The notes under the pieces were generated by a model. That model ran no database searches and was not told the DNA's origin. It saw nothing but the letters and a program-made list of their open reading frames with translations. Below are positions 11,711 to 23,246 of a DNA stretch of 64,000 nucleotides, piece after piece. A program made the position numbers and the translations under genes. The DNA comes from Clitoria ternatea (taxonomy: Eukaryota; Streptophyta; Magnoliopsida; Fabales; Fabaceae): assembly GCA_037962975.1 (NCBI GenBank), contig CM075669.1, positions 186,256,501 through 186,320,500 on the forward strand, read 5' to 3'. Position 1 is the stretch's first letter. Each line of letters begins with the position of its first letter.

Positions 11711-12145
11711 TGGTATGGTGGATACAATCACCTAATTGGATGAAATGGATCCATTGCATATGCATTAAACAGTTGGCATGTGCATTAGCCATAGATGCAT
11801 GGCATTTGAGATAGGATGACCACGAGAGATGAGAAACCCCTTGCGAGGAGGAATTGAGTAAAGATTTAATAAATTGAAAATGATAATTTGTAAAGGCCCT
11901 TGTTGATAAGTGGCGATGTGATTGTGTATGTGCTTGTACTTGCTTATGTTGTGAATTGTGATTCATGAGGCTTGTATGCCTATTATATTAATGTGATGAT
12001 GATTGAATGATGAATTAATGATTTTATAGCAAAGCACACATGATGATTGTATGCATATACACATGATCACAATATATTTATATTCGTCATTTTGAATGTA
12101 TAACTCACTCTCCCATGTAGTCTCCTTTTTAGCATTATGATGCAG

Positions 12146-12191
12146 GTTGCCATGGGATGAGTTCGGATTTTAAATCAAAGCTTTAGCGAAG
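12146..12191 (+). other. Exon-like island 2 in element A LTR
   Basis: 46 nt after TGATGCAG and before GTAAATAG, containing CATGGGATGAG. Equivalent islands occur on the - strand in B (49000-49048, 49 nt) and C (55860-55907, 48 nt), with the same acceptor-like and donor-like edges. Confidence 0.5.
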
Positions 12192-12832
12192 GTAAATAGT
12201 GGTAGAGGAAGTGCCTTGGCCGGCATCATTTATGAACTATCATGTATTGAATTTATGAAATGAATAAGTTGCTTATGATGATATAGAGGATTTAGTGATT
12301 TTGGATATGTATAAGATAATTCTTTGAAATTGTGAATGGTGAATATAAATGTAGTATGTAAGAGATGATTTAATGTGTACTAGAAGGATTGAAATTGAAT
12401 GATGAACATTGATGATTGTGGTAGTTGGGAGAAGATCCCCGTATGTATATGTGTATATATATATATATATAATTGTGTCATAGGCAAAGCATGTGTATGT
12501 TGTGAATGAATTAGACGAGCTTTGTTAGTAGGTATATGTCGGGTATTTGCATGCTTTGCTGAGCCTTTTCTCATATCGTCATATATGGGACTAGGCGTTT
12601 GCCCGGTATACACATTCTTCTTCCGCTGTAAACTCTATTATTTTTATATACCGTTATGGGAATTTTAGCTATCGATCCAGTTTTAGTTTATTAAATCGTA
12701 TGCTTCGGTTTTCTGTGATTCGGGTCTTGATGTAATCGTTGAGGGTTTTCAAACGTGAAAAATTTACCCGTATTTTATTAACTATTATCTTGATCACATC
12801 GGGATCCGAGTTTGGAAAACCGGGGTGTTACA

Positions 12833-13663
12833 ATCTCACTATGTTCACCACCATCACGCTAATTACGGGAGCGTTTGACGCTCTATTCTGTAGGACATTC
12901 TCGATCACCTTAACCAAGTTCGCTCTACGGTGGTTCTCTCATATTCTATCGAAGAGCCTATCAAGTTTTGTAGTGTTAACGGAGAAGTTCCTGAGTCAAT
13001 TTGCATCCAGCCGGGTGGTGCAGCAAACCTCACAGAGCTTGGTGAATCTGAGGCAAGTGCGAGATTAGACCCTCAAGAAATTTGTGGCTCAATTCAATGA
13101 GTAAGCTATCCAAATTTGCAACCTTAGCTTAGAGGTTGTCCTGCATGCAATTCAGACGGGATTGCGTCCTAGTAAGTTTTCTGATTCGTTGGCTAAAAAA
13201 CCTTCTGTGGGTATGGATGATTTTAGGCAGAGGGTTGCACGATATATCAACATGGAGGAGCGAGAAGCTGGCAGAATAAGCCATGTTGAGTAGAGTATAG
13301 TCAAGACGGAGTCGTGGATGAGAAGCCTGAAGCTGGGTAAGGAACAAAGGGGTGGGGCCTATTTGAACTCCAAGTATAATACTTTCACCCGCTAAATAGT
13401 AGGAGATACTAGATGATGCATGAGGTTTATAACACAGGATTGCTCAAGCTTCCTCCTCCAAGAAAGGGCGCCAAGGGTTCAAATAGGGCGAAGTTCTGTG
13501 AGTTTCATCACGCATTTGGACACGGGACTGAAGATTACCCGTCCTTCAAAAACCAGATCGAACACTTGATTCGCCAGAGGTATTTGGAAAAATTTGTTGA
13601 CCAGAGAGAAGAAGCATCGCGTGATGTCGATTGGAAAATAGACGGAGAAGTACCTGGTCGTTG
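12833..13663 (+). pseudogene. H gag, core and zinc-knuckle region
   Basis: Gag resumes after element A with an ALRWFS core motif (near residues 70-75 of the open frame at 12739-13068), characteristic of the plant retrotransposon gag domain. The frame then breaks several times: in-frame stops near 13066 and 13102, and further breaks near 13290 and 13395. The last part, 13413-13663, holds a zinc-knuckle-like CEFHHAFGHGTEDY; the usual final Cys is replaced by Tyr. It is followed by NQIEHLIRQRYLEKFV, the usual spacer after this knuckle in Tat gag proteins. It encodes no functional capsid. Confidence 0.75.
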
Positions 13664-13890
13664 ACTTTCCCAGCTTATACAACGTCATTCTGGGGCGCCT
13701 GTACTTCAACGTACTCGGAGTGATCATCTTAACCTGTAGTTGACAATGAAATTTTCCCTTGGAGATGGGCGAAGTTGTCTGGGCTAACCCCGAGATAGCC
13801 CGAGAGTGCTATCATGAGAGCCTACAGGGTTTGACCCCCGTGATGATAGACAACACGAGCGGCTGCAACCAGTTGAGTCTTTGAAGCTGG
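13640..13890 (+). pseudogene. H protease, C-terminal remnant
   Basis: A YNVILGR motif near 13677-13697 and the downstream KFPLEMGEV / ARECYHESL reading match the C-terminal half of Tat-type aspartic protease regions. The N-terminal half with the catalytic Asp is not visible, so sequence was probably deleted between the gag knuckle and this point. Confidence 0.55.
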
Positions 13891-13931
13891 TCTAAGTCGG
13901 ATCCAACCCCAGCCAATACACCCGTATCACT

Positions 13932-15705
13932 GTGGTGCTGGACTCGAGTCTAGAAGTATCCTTGGTCACTTTGCTGAAAGCCAATGCAAACCTTTTTACT
14001 TGGAGTCTCTCAGACATGCCTGGAATTGATCTGAGCGTCATATGCCACTCGCTAAATGTTGACCCAGAGGCCAGGCCAGTTACACAGAAGTTGCGAAAGC
14101 TAGGTCCCGACAAAATAGCAGCCATTAAGGAAGAAATAGATAAGCTATTGGCGGCCAACTTTATACGAGAAGTGAAGTACCCGACTTGGTTATCTAAGTG
14201 GTTATGAAGAAGGCCAACGGTAAATAAAGGATGTGTATGGACTTCACCAATTTGAATAAGGTATGCCCTAAAGATCCCCACCCCTTACTTAGCATTGACC
14301 ATTTAATGGATGGTACACCATGTTACCAGGTACTCATCTTTATGGACGGGTACTGGAGATATAAGCAAATACGCATGGATCTGAGGGATGAAGAAAAAAT
14401 AGCCTTTATAACCAGATGAGTGAATTTTTGTTACTAAGTGATGCCATTTAGGCTAAAGAACATCGAGGCTACCTACTAGAGATTGGTGGATAAAATCTTC
14501 ACCAAACAGAATGGGCGAAACATGGAAGTTTATGTAGATGACATAGTGGTAAAGACCAAGGAAGCTAGCAACCATACAGTGGACCTAAAGGAAACATTTT
14601 CCGAGTTGAGGAAACACATCATGCGCCTTAACCCCAAGAAATGCTCATTTGAGGTCCAAGGTGGGAAATTCTTGGGCTACATGTTAACACACAGAGGAAT
14701 TGAAATTAATCTAGACTAGTGTCGAGCCATTTTGGAAATAAAGAGCCCCCAGAACATCAAGGAGGTATAACGCCTCATCAGGAGGATTGGTGCCCTCTCC
14801 CGGTTCCTAGCCAAGTTCCCGGAGAAGGCGATGCCCTTCTATCGTGTATTGAAGAAAGCAGAAATTTTTCAACAGACGAAAGAATGCCAAAGGGCCTTTG
14901 AAGAACTAAAAGCTCACTTAGCTTCGCCCCTGATATTAACCAGATCGACTCCTAGGGTGAAGTTAATCATCTATCTGTCAGTTAGGGAACACACTGTAAG
15001 TGCAACATTAGTGTAAGAAGAAGGATTCATTTAAAGACTATTGTATTTCACAAGCAAGACTCTACAGGGAGTGGAAGTCAGGTACCACAGAGTTGAGAAG
15101 TTTGCATACAGTTTGGTGGTGGCCATGCGGAAACTGTGGCCTTATTTCCATAGCCATCAGATTGTGTGAGGATAGACTAGCCCATCAGCAAAATCTTACA
15201 AATGCTAGAACTAGCAGGACGGATGGTCGTATGGGCAGTGAAGCTTTTCGAGTATGGGATTCAATATGAACCCCGTGGAGCCATCAAGGCTTAGTTCCTA
15301 GCAGACTTCGTAGTAGAACTGGGAGATGATAAGGAAGAGTACGATGCCGAGCACGCCTTGTGGACCCTTTCGGTGGATGCTTCCTCCAACGTAAAAGGTA
15401 GCGGGGCAGGAATTATACTTGAGTCACCTGTGGGGCTTATCATTGAAGAATCACTCAAATTTCTTTTCAGAGCAAGTAATAACCAGGCGGTGTTTGAATC
15501 TTTCATAGTCAGACTTTAGATGGCACTGGATCTTGGATCTCGGTGCATACAAGTAAACATCGACTCGTAGCTGATGACAAGACGGGTAGAAGGCACATAC
15601 CAAGCAAAGGACCCTACCCTAGCTTGGTACCTATCCTAAGTAAGAAGTTGGGTGGTGAGGTTAAAGCTTTTCAAGATAGTGCACGTGTCCCGATCAAAGA
15701 ATGAG
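13932..15705 (+). pseudogene. H reverse transcriptase and RNase H remnant
   Basis: The RT start is marked by WSLSDMPGID (near 14003). It is followed by RMCMDFTNLNKVCPKD, FMDGYWRYKQI and the catalytic VYVDDIVVK at 14527-14555. The connection and RNase H parts continue to 15705: LYFTSKTLQGVEVRY near 15040, then WTLSVDASSN near 15360, which is the archaeal-type RNase H typical of Tat. Stops and frameshifts occur at about 14205, 14417, 14717, 15014 and repeatedly afterwards. The last readable block, HVSRSKNE, ends at the element E junction. Non-functional. Confidence 0.8.
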
Positions 15706-16090
15706 TGAGAAGACCCCAAAATAATCAATAGAAATAAGGGTAAATTTTGTGATTTTTAAAACAAATAAAGTATAGAAGAAACCGCGAAATAAAGCTTTAA
15801 CAAGTAACCCCAGATCAATTAAAAGAACCTATCCCATATATGAAGATATGAGATGGTGTATAGTTAAAATCAAGAGTACTCCTTGGACAATCAATTACAT
15901 GATCATCGATCAAGGAAAAATGGAAGATCAAAGTGATTTAAAGTATACCAATGGGTGTGATAAGAGGTTCAAGAATACCCGAATTTATTCATAAAGTTGT
16001 GTAAAATATCTAAGCAAGTTGTTGTATAATCGTAGCATAACACATCAATGTTCAATTGTAAAACTGATGGAAACAGGTAAAGACAGGGAA

Positions 16091-16340
16091 TGAATCGATT
16101 CAGACACTACCATGAATCGATTCACATATATCAGGGAGTCAAAATAGGCTAGCATCAAAGGGTTGAATCGATTCAGGCCTATAATGAATCGATTCATGCG
16201 TGCTACCTTGGGGAAACAGTGAAAATAGGGGTTGTGAGTCGATTCACCCCTTGTAAATTGATTCACACGTGAAGATAGATAAGGAACAGTAATTCCAGTA
16301 GCAATTGAATCGATTTAGAGCTTTTCATGAATCGATTCAA
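16091..16340 (-). repeat. Dyad array, TGAATCGATTCA type (element E)
   Basis: Eight copies of the palindrome TGAATCGATTCA, about five of them perfect, spaced roughly 20-40 bp. Confidence 0.85.
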
Positions 16341-18370
16341 GCCCTATGTGACAGAACCCTGCTACAATTATGCAGAAAACTCATATTTTCCAACTTCTAA
16401 CCACCCTATCCTTTTCAAATCAAATCCAATGGTCACTAAGTTTTGACACAAGCTAAAATATATTATTTGTGACGTGTGGCCACTGGCCACACTCATAAAT
16501 TCCTAAAAACGAGGGACTTATGCGCATAAATACGTTTAGCCCATTTTAAGGCATTTTGATGCAACTTAGGGGTCAATTCTCAATGGAATTGGCTCATTCC
16601 AATTTCAACAAGTCATATATCATATATTTAAGCTATTGGAACCATCACATACTATCCAAGACTCATAAAACACATTTTGACCCTATTGGTTCCTCAATTA
16701 TGCATAAATTTCATATACAACCTTCACAATTCAATCAATTTATCAAGCAACATGCACATCAATGCCATCAATTGGCTATGAAACTTCATAAACAACATTC
16801 ATTCATCAATATGGAAAACAAGGTCATTGTATCTTAGTTAACATCAACCAATATTAAGGTCACTACCAAAAATTAGCCTTTCAAAACATACAAGGCTCAA
16901 TTTTCACAAGTGACCCTCAAAAGAATACATGCCATCATCCAATATTCATGAAACAAAATAAGCATATACATATATCAAATGTTTTACAAAAAAGAATGCC
17001 GGCCAATGCTTACAAGCTTCCATTTCCATATTTACCCCCACCTTTGCTCAATCCTCCAAAATAGTAGGATATCCAACATACCTACATCAAACTTTAAAAT
17101 GGCAACTAGGAGGTGAGTAACATACACCGAATGAATCAAAGTCATACATTATGATGATCTATATACATGTGTTCATAACATACATTTCTCAAGAAGCATC
17201 ATAAGCTTCATTCACACATCATCTCATTCCATTTCAACATCATGAATATCCAATTCATTATATTCACAACTCATATATCAAAATCATGGGCATTCTCAAT
17301 AAAGGTCATCATACATTCAATGTTAGTACCATAACTTCTTTCCTCTTTATTTAACAATCATCCATCCCCACCACGGGCTACCAAGTAGGCATATCTCTGG
17401 CTATATGTAAATTCTCTTATGGCTAATGCATATGTACAAAGGAATCAATAACAGTTGCGGATCTGACTGTGGGAAATAACATCATAATCAAGTGTGGGTC
17501 AAGCATAGGTCTGCTACTATGCCCCTATTATAGTAGTAAAAGTGTACACTTATATCTCAAATCATGCATGCAATACATTACTCTTTTGCTAGTACCAAAC
17601 CGCTATCGCCCATATGTAGCACTAGTCACCCTGTGACTTGCGGATTCAACAACATGGCCTCACTTGCCATAAGTGCTACGGGCTCCTCCCGAACACACAT
17701 TGAGAGAGCTGTGCCCTATAGGGACACCGAGGTCACTCACTCTTCATAGAGCCGCCCACCCACTGAGCCTTTCACATAGGGTGCCTCATCACCAAACTAA
17801 GGGCAGCTTCGTGATTCCAATAATCACTAGGGAGCAAACATATAATTTTACCCATGCACTAGGCTGTCCTCCCACTGGGCCAGCCTATTGGAACCCCTAA
17901 CATTCCACATAGACAGCGAATGATATGCCATGGATGTAAATGTCAATCAATGCATTTCTCACACTATGCATCCTAAATGCCACTCCACCATCAATAATTT
18001 ATCACCAACACTTAGTGGAACTCTATATACTCATCATCTTCAACCATCACCAATTGTCATTGGATTCATACACATTCAGTAGTTAGTGGCAATCACATTT
18101 ATCAATTCTCATATCATGGGATGTTCAACATCATTGCAATCAACACAATCAGGGTCTCAAGCCATTCATAACAAATCTTATTAACATGAGTGAGTTCAAC
18201 GTCATAATCATCATCCCATAAAGATAAGCCATATAACACCATTCACTCTAAATGCATTCCAATCAAGTAATCATCAAATCATTCATCCAAGCCAAATTAG
18301 TATTACACAATCATATACACACATCACTAATGGATGAAATCAAGCATTTAGAGATGTTACCCCTTCCTAC

Positions 18371-18430
18371 CTCAAGAAAAGTAGAAATCAACGCGGTCCG
18401 AAGATCCCGCCTCGTCGATGGGGTTGTTTC
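18371..18430 (-). other. Exon-like island 1 in element E LTR
   Basis: 60 nt on the - strand, bounded by AATGTAG and CTTGAG | GTAGGAAGG. The interior is quite unlike the A and B islands, but the edges are the same. Confidence 0.45.
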
Positions 18431-19604
18431 CTACATTATACAATATACCACATAATCAATTTTTATTCAAACTACCAAGATTCAAGTGCTTATATTTAAC
18501 TACTTGGTGTTTTATGCCATTTCAATCATCAACCTTATTTATCTCATTTCCTCCACCATAACCACCATGGGTTAAGTGCCTAAATTTATTATTATACATT
18601 TAAAGCTAAGCCCCTTCATGGGTTTCCATACTAATTAGTTCCTAACAACCATTATTAATCATTCACCATCATTAATGGTTATTACTTATCAATGTTACAA
18701 TTCCACATAATTAAATACATTCTCCTAACATCAATAAATATTCTTCTACCCACATTTCACATTTCCCCCAATTTACAAGGTTAGGGTTTCATCAAAACCT
18801 AACAACCATCATTTATGTTCATCATTTTCCATCATCTTCTATGCCATTTTTGTGTACCCCTCAAGGCCCTCGTAAAACTCATATTAAAAGTACCCCACCT
18901 TAGGGTTTCCCATCATAAATGTTTCCCATTAATAACCCATATACATTACCTTCTAAAAAACCATAATAACCCCTAACCTAGGGCATAACACCATTAGAAA
19001 TGGAGAGGAACTTACCTCAAACTAAGAAAATAAGTGGGTACCAATGGGGAAGAAAGGGAGCATAAAAATGAGAGAGTCTCCAATACAAGCTTCTCCTTCT
19101 TGCTTGATGAGGAGAATGAAAATGGTGAGTGGAAGTGAAGGTACACACCACACTTTGTGGGTTTCAAGAGGAAGAAGAAGATGAAGAGTGGAAGGGGAAA
19201 GGAGAAGAGAAAGAGAGCTATGGGAATGAAAAAGGAAAATAAGGTTTTAGTGTTTTAATTTTAACCCATCATTAAATCAAACAGGATCTCTATTTGGGCT
19301 CAATACTTTATCTAAAAGTTATTCCGAATGCATATTCGGACTCCCAATTATATTCTTAACAGCCCTGACCAATAGCACCTCAATCGGAGATACTTGGTCC
19401 GACACCCATATTTTAATCGGGTATAATTTCAACTCATAAAGCCCCGATAACTTTCAACTCATAAAGCCCTAATAAATTATGAATAATCCTCAAAAATCTT
19501 AATTTAATTATTTTCAACATTTTGGGATATTTACTAATCCACACATAATTATTTAATATTTAATTTTCATATTTAATCATTTATCTAAAATCAGGGATGT
19601 TACA

Positions 19605-20938
19605 GTGAAAGGACAGACCTACTTTTGAAATTAGCCAACACCAAGAAAGCTAGAAATTTGAAGACCCTCATTCAAGTGACATTAGAAGAGCCCACCATTA
19701 AAGAAGTATAATGAATAAATGAAGTCACACTGGCACCCGAAAAGAACACTTGGATGACGTCGATAATGAATTCTTAACCAAAGGTGATTTACCCACGGAT
19801 CCCTTAGAAGCTAAGAAGATTCAGTCACACTCGGCCAATTACACTATCCTTGACGGACAACTCTATAAAAAGAGATTCACTTTACCTTTGCTTAAATGCC
19901 TCGATGAAGAACAAATGGATTGTGTAATACGAGAACTTCACTCGGGAATCTGTGGACACCATGGAGGCATCCGACCCCTGGTAGCATGGGTTCTTAAAGC
20001 TGGATACTGTTGGCTTACATTACAAACAGACTATACCGACTTTGTTAAAAAATGTGAGGCCTGTCAGAAGAATAACAACTGGATCCACACCTCTCCTAAG
20101 CCTCTACATGGGATACTCTCCCCCTGACCCTTCAACACGTGGGGCATGGACATCCTCAGACCTTTCCCCCTGGGAAAGGCTAAGTAATTTTTTTTGTCAC
20201 AATAGGTCTCTTCACAAAGTGGATTAAGGCAGAACCCTTAGCAACCATCACAGCGTCGAAAGTACAAAACTTTACATGGAGAAATATAATATGCAGACAT
20301 GGTCTTACCCATACTATAATCTTCAACAATGGTTGACAGTTCACGGATAAACATTTTTCTGAGTTTTGCAGCAACTTGGGCATCAGACGTAGGTTCTCGT
20401 CAATAGAGCACCAAGAGACTAATGGACAGAAAGAGCCACCTAACAAGGTAATACTACAAGAGTTGAAGCACAGGTTGGCATACGTAAAGGGCAGATAAGA
20501 GGAAGAATTACTTGGAGCCTTGTGGGCCTACCACACCACTCCTCACTTGGCAACTCATGAAACCCCCTTCCAACTCATATATGGGGCGAATACTATGATC
20601 CCTGTAGAACTCAGGGAACCATCTCTTAGAAGACTAGCATATGATGAAGACGAGAATGATGAAGGATGAAGGGAAGATCTCGACCTTAGCCTAGAAGAAC
20701 AAGTTGTAGCTTACGTCAAAATCCAAGCTGAAACTAAGGCTTTTTCAGAAGGGGGACTTACTCTTGAGGGTAATAGATAACAATCAAAAAGCAAGAGAAA
20801 AAGGAAAGTTTGCAGCCAGCTGGGAAGGTCCATATCGAGTAGCAGAAGTAATAGGGAAAGACGCATAGCGACTAAAAGAATTACAGGGTGAAGCTATTCT
20901 CGGACATGGAACGCCACACATCTGAAAACGTATTATAA
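19605..20938 (+). pseudogene. H integrase remnant
   Basis: After element E the RNase H tail resumes (RTDLLLKLANT), then the integrase zinc region (HSGICGHHGG ... CEACQ) lies at about 19930-20075. The core follows with WGMDILRPF (20139) and a decayed second-Asp region near 20320, where the Asp-Asn-Gly motif is altered. The ETNGQKE segment near 20425 lacks the usual Glu context. The C-terminal part reads YHTTPHLATHETPFQLIYGANTMIPVE in fragments of up to 20 residues. It has several stops and is non-functional. Confidence 0.75.
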
Positions 20939-21039
20939 CTGATATAACTAAGGGCACTTTTTTCCTACCTAGAAGGTTTTTTCCACTGGGTTTTTCTCTT
21001 GGGAGGTTTTAACAAGGCCCACACACAACGTTTATTCTT

Positions 21040-21300
21040 ATCTTCAAAATACGTTAAGTCCTAGAAACCCAATTGAGAGACGCTCACTCGGCGCTAACGA
21101 CATTCTTATCTTCAAAATACGTTAAGTCCGAAAAACCCGAGTGAGAGACGCTTACTCGGGGGTAATGACATTCTTCTCTCTAATTTGCAATTAAGTCTTA
21201 AAAACCCAAGTGAGAGACGCTCACTCAAGAATAACGAGTTCGATCAAATTTACGTTAAGTCTTAAAGACCTGAGCGAAGGTACGCACACTTGGGACAATA
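21040..21300 (+). repeat. Hairpin repeat after H integrase (CCGAGTGAG unit)
   Basis: About four units of 60-66 bp, each with ACGTTAAGTC followed by an inverted repeat. The best copy has perfect arms CCCGAGT (21136-21142) and ACTCGGG (21154-21160). It lies in the 3' untranslated part of H. Confidence 0.75.
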
Positions 21301-21506
21301 ACAAGTTCAATCAAATCCGCGAACCTTGAGTAATGATGAAAGTGGCAAAGTAACAAAGCTTAAAGATGTTAAGAAATAAACGAGGAAACATAAAGCATAC
21401 AAGATTTTCAAAAGGTAAATACTTTATTACTCGAGCATAAAGTAAATTACACTTTATCATAAATAAGAAATTACAACTGGAAAAAGAAAATTACAATAAA
21501 AAAAGA

Positions 21507-22789
21507 TTAAGATTCAGGAGCGGAGGCAGTAGTGTCAGAGGGCGTAGGCTTAGCTCCAACAACGGGAGTAGCGTCAGCTTGATCACCAAGAAGAGAATGG
21601 GAAGGATAGGCGGCCTCGTCATCTGACTTTTGGGGATCGACTACTTGACCATCCACTACCACTTTAAAAGGGTGGGCCCCTTCCTAAGAAATCGAAACAG
21701 AAGGGTTTAAAGCCGAAACTTGTGCCTGACAAATTTGAAACCTTGAGACAAATTTTTCAGCCACCTATTCCCTCAACATATTAATCTGAACCTCTATTTC
21801 TGAGTGCTTCTCCTGGTGCTTGGATTCAACAGCCTCAAGCTCTTTCCGAGAAGAATCAAGAGCCTGTTGAGACTTCAAAGAATCTTCGAGCTCTATATTC
21901 TTCAAGGAAAGCTCTCAGCATTCTTTCTCCACAATGTTTAGGCTTTTATCATAGAAATTCAGTTTTTCCTTAGCCACAGACAACTTCGCCACGACAGAAA
22001 TCTTCCCAAACTTAACAGCCTGCAAGGCTTGTTCTGCCTCCTTCAACTTCTTCCTTAGCTCAACTGTCACCTTCGTTGACTCGAGGGCCTCTCAAAGTTT
22101 CGCATCAAAGGTCTCATTCTCCTACGCCCCAAAGTAGTCGTCTACATACTAACTCATGGAGGTCACCCAAAGGTCGAACATCTCCAAAGCTTAGCATATG
22201 GTCATGAGGTTCGACTTTATGTACCTCTTTCTATCTTTTTCGAACATCATTGCCTAGTCAAAAAATTTAAGGATCGATAAGCGAGCATCCCACAACGAGT
22301 GAGTAGGATTTTTGGTAGACACCAAGCTCAGGTTCATAAATTTTTCCCACTGACGGGTGGAATTCTCATATTTATTATGCAAAGGGGCAGTTATCTGATC
22401 ACCAAAAACTCGATCATTAAGGGTAAGGCACTCACCAGGCGATTCTGGAATATCCGAGACCATTATAACATTAGTCTCATGATGGGGTGTGTCCTGAGTA
22501 CGTACCTTCTCACTTGAAGTAGTGTGCGCCTACTCGACCCTAGAGGAGTAATGTCCTTTCTGAAGGCGTGGCCTCTTAGCGTGTCACGGAGCCTCGACTT
22601 TAGTCATAGTTGGAGGAGGATGAGGGTCAACCCGTGTAGGAATAATAGTGATCAGGACAGCTAAAGTGTTGATCAAAACAATAATAGATGGGGCACAGGG
22701 GACGGTAAAAGGGGAAGCCCCCCTTAGAGCCCTCTTATTTTTTTGTAATGCTTCTTTATTTTCTTCGCAGACATCTGGGAAGGGGCCAT
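21507..22789 (-). pseudogene. H antisense ORF (Tat-type aORF), decayed
   Basis: On the - strand a reading frame starts with ATG at 22789 (MAPSQMSAKKIKKH) and ends with TAA at 21507-21509 (TTASAPES). Stops and at least one frameshift interrupt it, for example at about 22255, 22148 and 21910. The middle to C-terminal half is rich in Lys, Glu, Leu and Ala and looks coiled-coil (KLKEAEQALQAVKFG). The tail is Pro/Ala/Asp rich. An extra ORF opposite to gag-pol after integrase is known in Tat-lineage elements such as Retand; its function is unknown. Another - strand open stretch at 22886-23068 may be an upstream exon, but I cannot show this. Confidence 0.6.
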
Positions 22790-23160
22790 GTCACCTAAAA
22801 ACAGACAACTTCATAAGTCAGAACGGAAATACTGAGAAAATAACATAGAACACTTTATAAAACCTATACTTATGTATCCATATGTCTAAAGCACCTGGGT
22901 TGAGAGATAAAGAAATGAGACCCTGCGAGCTGAAAAGTAGCCCCACGTCCTTGGCAAAGAATCACACATCCTCTCACTTGGTGAGCGATAAATCTTCCTA
23001 ATTAATTCAGTAGTGGACGGGTACGCGAGTTTAATACAAAGGAAAAATGAGGCGGCTATCAGGGTCATGTAGAAAATCTACCCCAGGTACATCTAGACCT
23101 TCTCAGATCTTAAAAAAAGAACATTTGAAGTTTTTGTAAGATTGATCGAATAATAGGGCC

Positions 23161-23246
23161 ATGAATCGATTCAGCCCTTGCATGAATTGATTCATGCATC
23201 CTAAAAGCCCAATTGACAAATAGAGGGGTGTGAATCGATTCACTCC
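23161..23246 (-). repeat. Dyad array, TGAATCGATTCA type (B 3' LTR, left part)
   Basis: Three palindrome copies before the Ogre insertion. The array continues at 43507-43718 on the other side. Confidence 0.85.
23242..23246 (+). other. Target-site duplication of the Ogre element, left copy (ACTCC)
   Basis: ACTCC lies immediately before the LTR start at 23247; the right copy is at 43498-43502. Confidence 0.9.

Larger units (their letters stand above)
2931..12832 (+). mobile_element. Element A: non-autonomous long-LTR retrotransposon (LARD-like)
   Basis: The element has a 5' LTR at 2931-3913, an interior at 3914-6546 and a 3' LTR at 6547-12832, flanked by ATCTC duplications. The LTR ends form the inverted pair T-TAACATCCCG / CCGGGATGTTACA. 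The primer site TGGTATCAGAGC (initiator tRNA-Met) and a polypurine tract are in place. The interior has no gag or pol. The 3' LTR is 6286 bp, but the 5' LTR is only 983 bp because about 5.3 kb is missing. Element B at 45.9-53.5 kb has the same organisation, so the absence of coding is a family trait. The sequence just before the 3' LTR resembles the pol end and polypurine tract of Tekay/Del chromoviruses, which are a likely source of enzymes; this is inference. Confidence 0.85.
6547..12832 (+). repeat. Element A 3' LTR (6286 bp)
   Basis: This very long LTR begins TCTAACATCC and ends CCGGGGTGTTACA. It carries, in order: a transcription-leader-like pyrimidine-rich stretch (6950-7140), an exon-like island (8137-8202), a dyad array (8697-9226), a GGCGGAG minisatellite (10030-10200), a TA microsatellite (10785-10812), a 68-bp tandem array (11086-11710) and a second exon-like island (12146-12191). 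About 9430-10320 is not obviously shared with B or C. No protein-coding ORF is credible. Confidence 0.8.
15706..19604 (-). mobile_element. Element E: LARD-related LTR, probably a solo LTR
   Basis: On the - strand it starts TGTAACATCC at 19604 and ends near 15706 (GGGGTCTTCTCA). Its first few hundred bases match the LTR starts of A and B, including a GTGTCGGACCAAGTATCTCC block and GTATTGAGCCC. No interior or primer site follows, so it looks like a solo or truncated LTR of about 3.9 kb. Possible target duplications GTGAG and GTGAA are imperfect, so the 15706 end is uncertain by a few bases. It separates the RNase H and integrase parts of H. It carries its own dyad array (16091-16340) and exon-like island (18371-18430). 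Confidence 0.7.
2482..23149 (+). mobile_element. Element H: decayed Tat-type Ty3/gypsy retrotransposon, split by A and E
   Basis: Coding remnants lie in the order gag, protease, RT, archaeal-type RNase H, integrase, then an ORF on the opposite strand. An antisense ORF downstream of integrase is a known trait of the Tat lineage. The gag reading resumes across element A, and the RNase H to integrase linker resumes across element E, so both are later insertions. A GCCCATCGTGGAG stretch at about 2486-2498 may be a primer-binding region. No LTR pair is visible; the 3' LTR was probably lost where the element meets B at about 23150. There are many stops and frameshifts, so this is the oldest layer of the region. 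Limits are approximate. Confidence 0.75.

Noticed and set aside
7109..12412. Short 5' LTR of A as a spliced (retroprocessed) cDNA product
   Set aside because: The breakpoints do not fall on GT/AG edges or on the island boundaries, and there is a templated filler; a DNA deletion fits better.
15706..19604. Element E as a host gene inserted in H
   Set aside because: No coding frame; the - strand start and the following few hundred bases match LTR starts of A and B.
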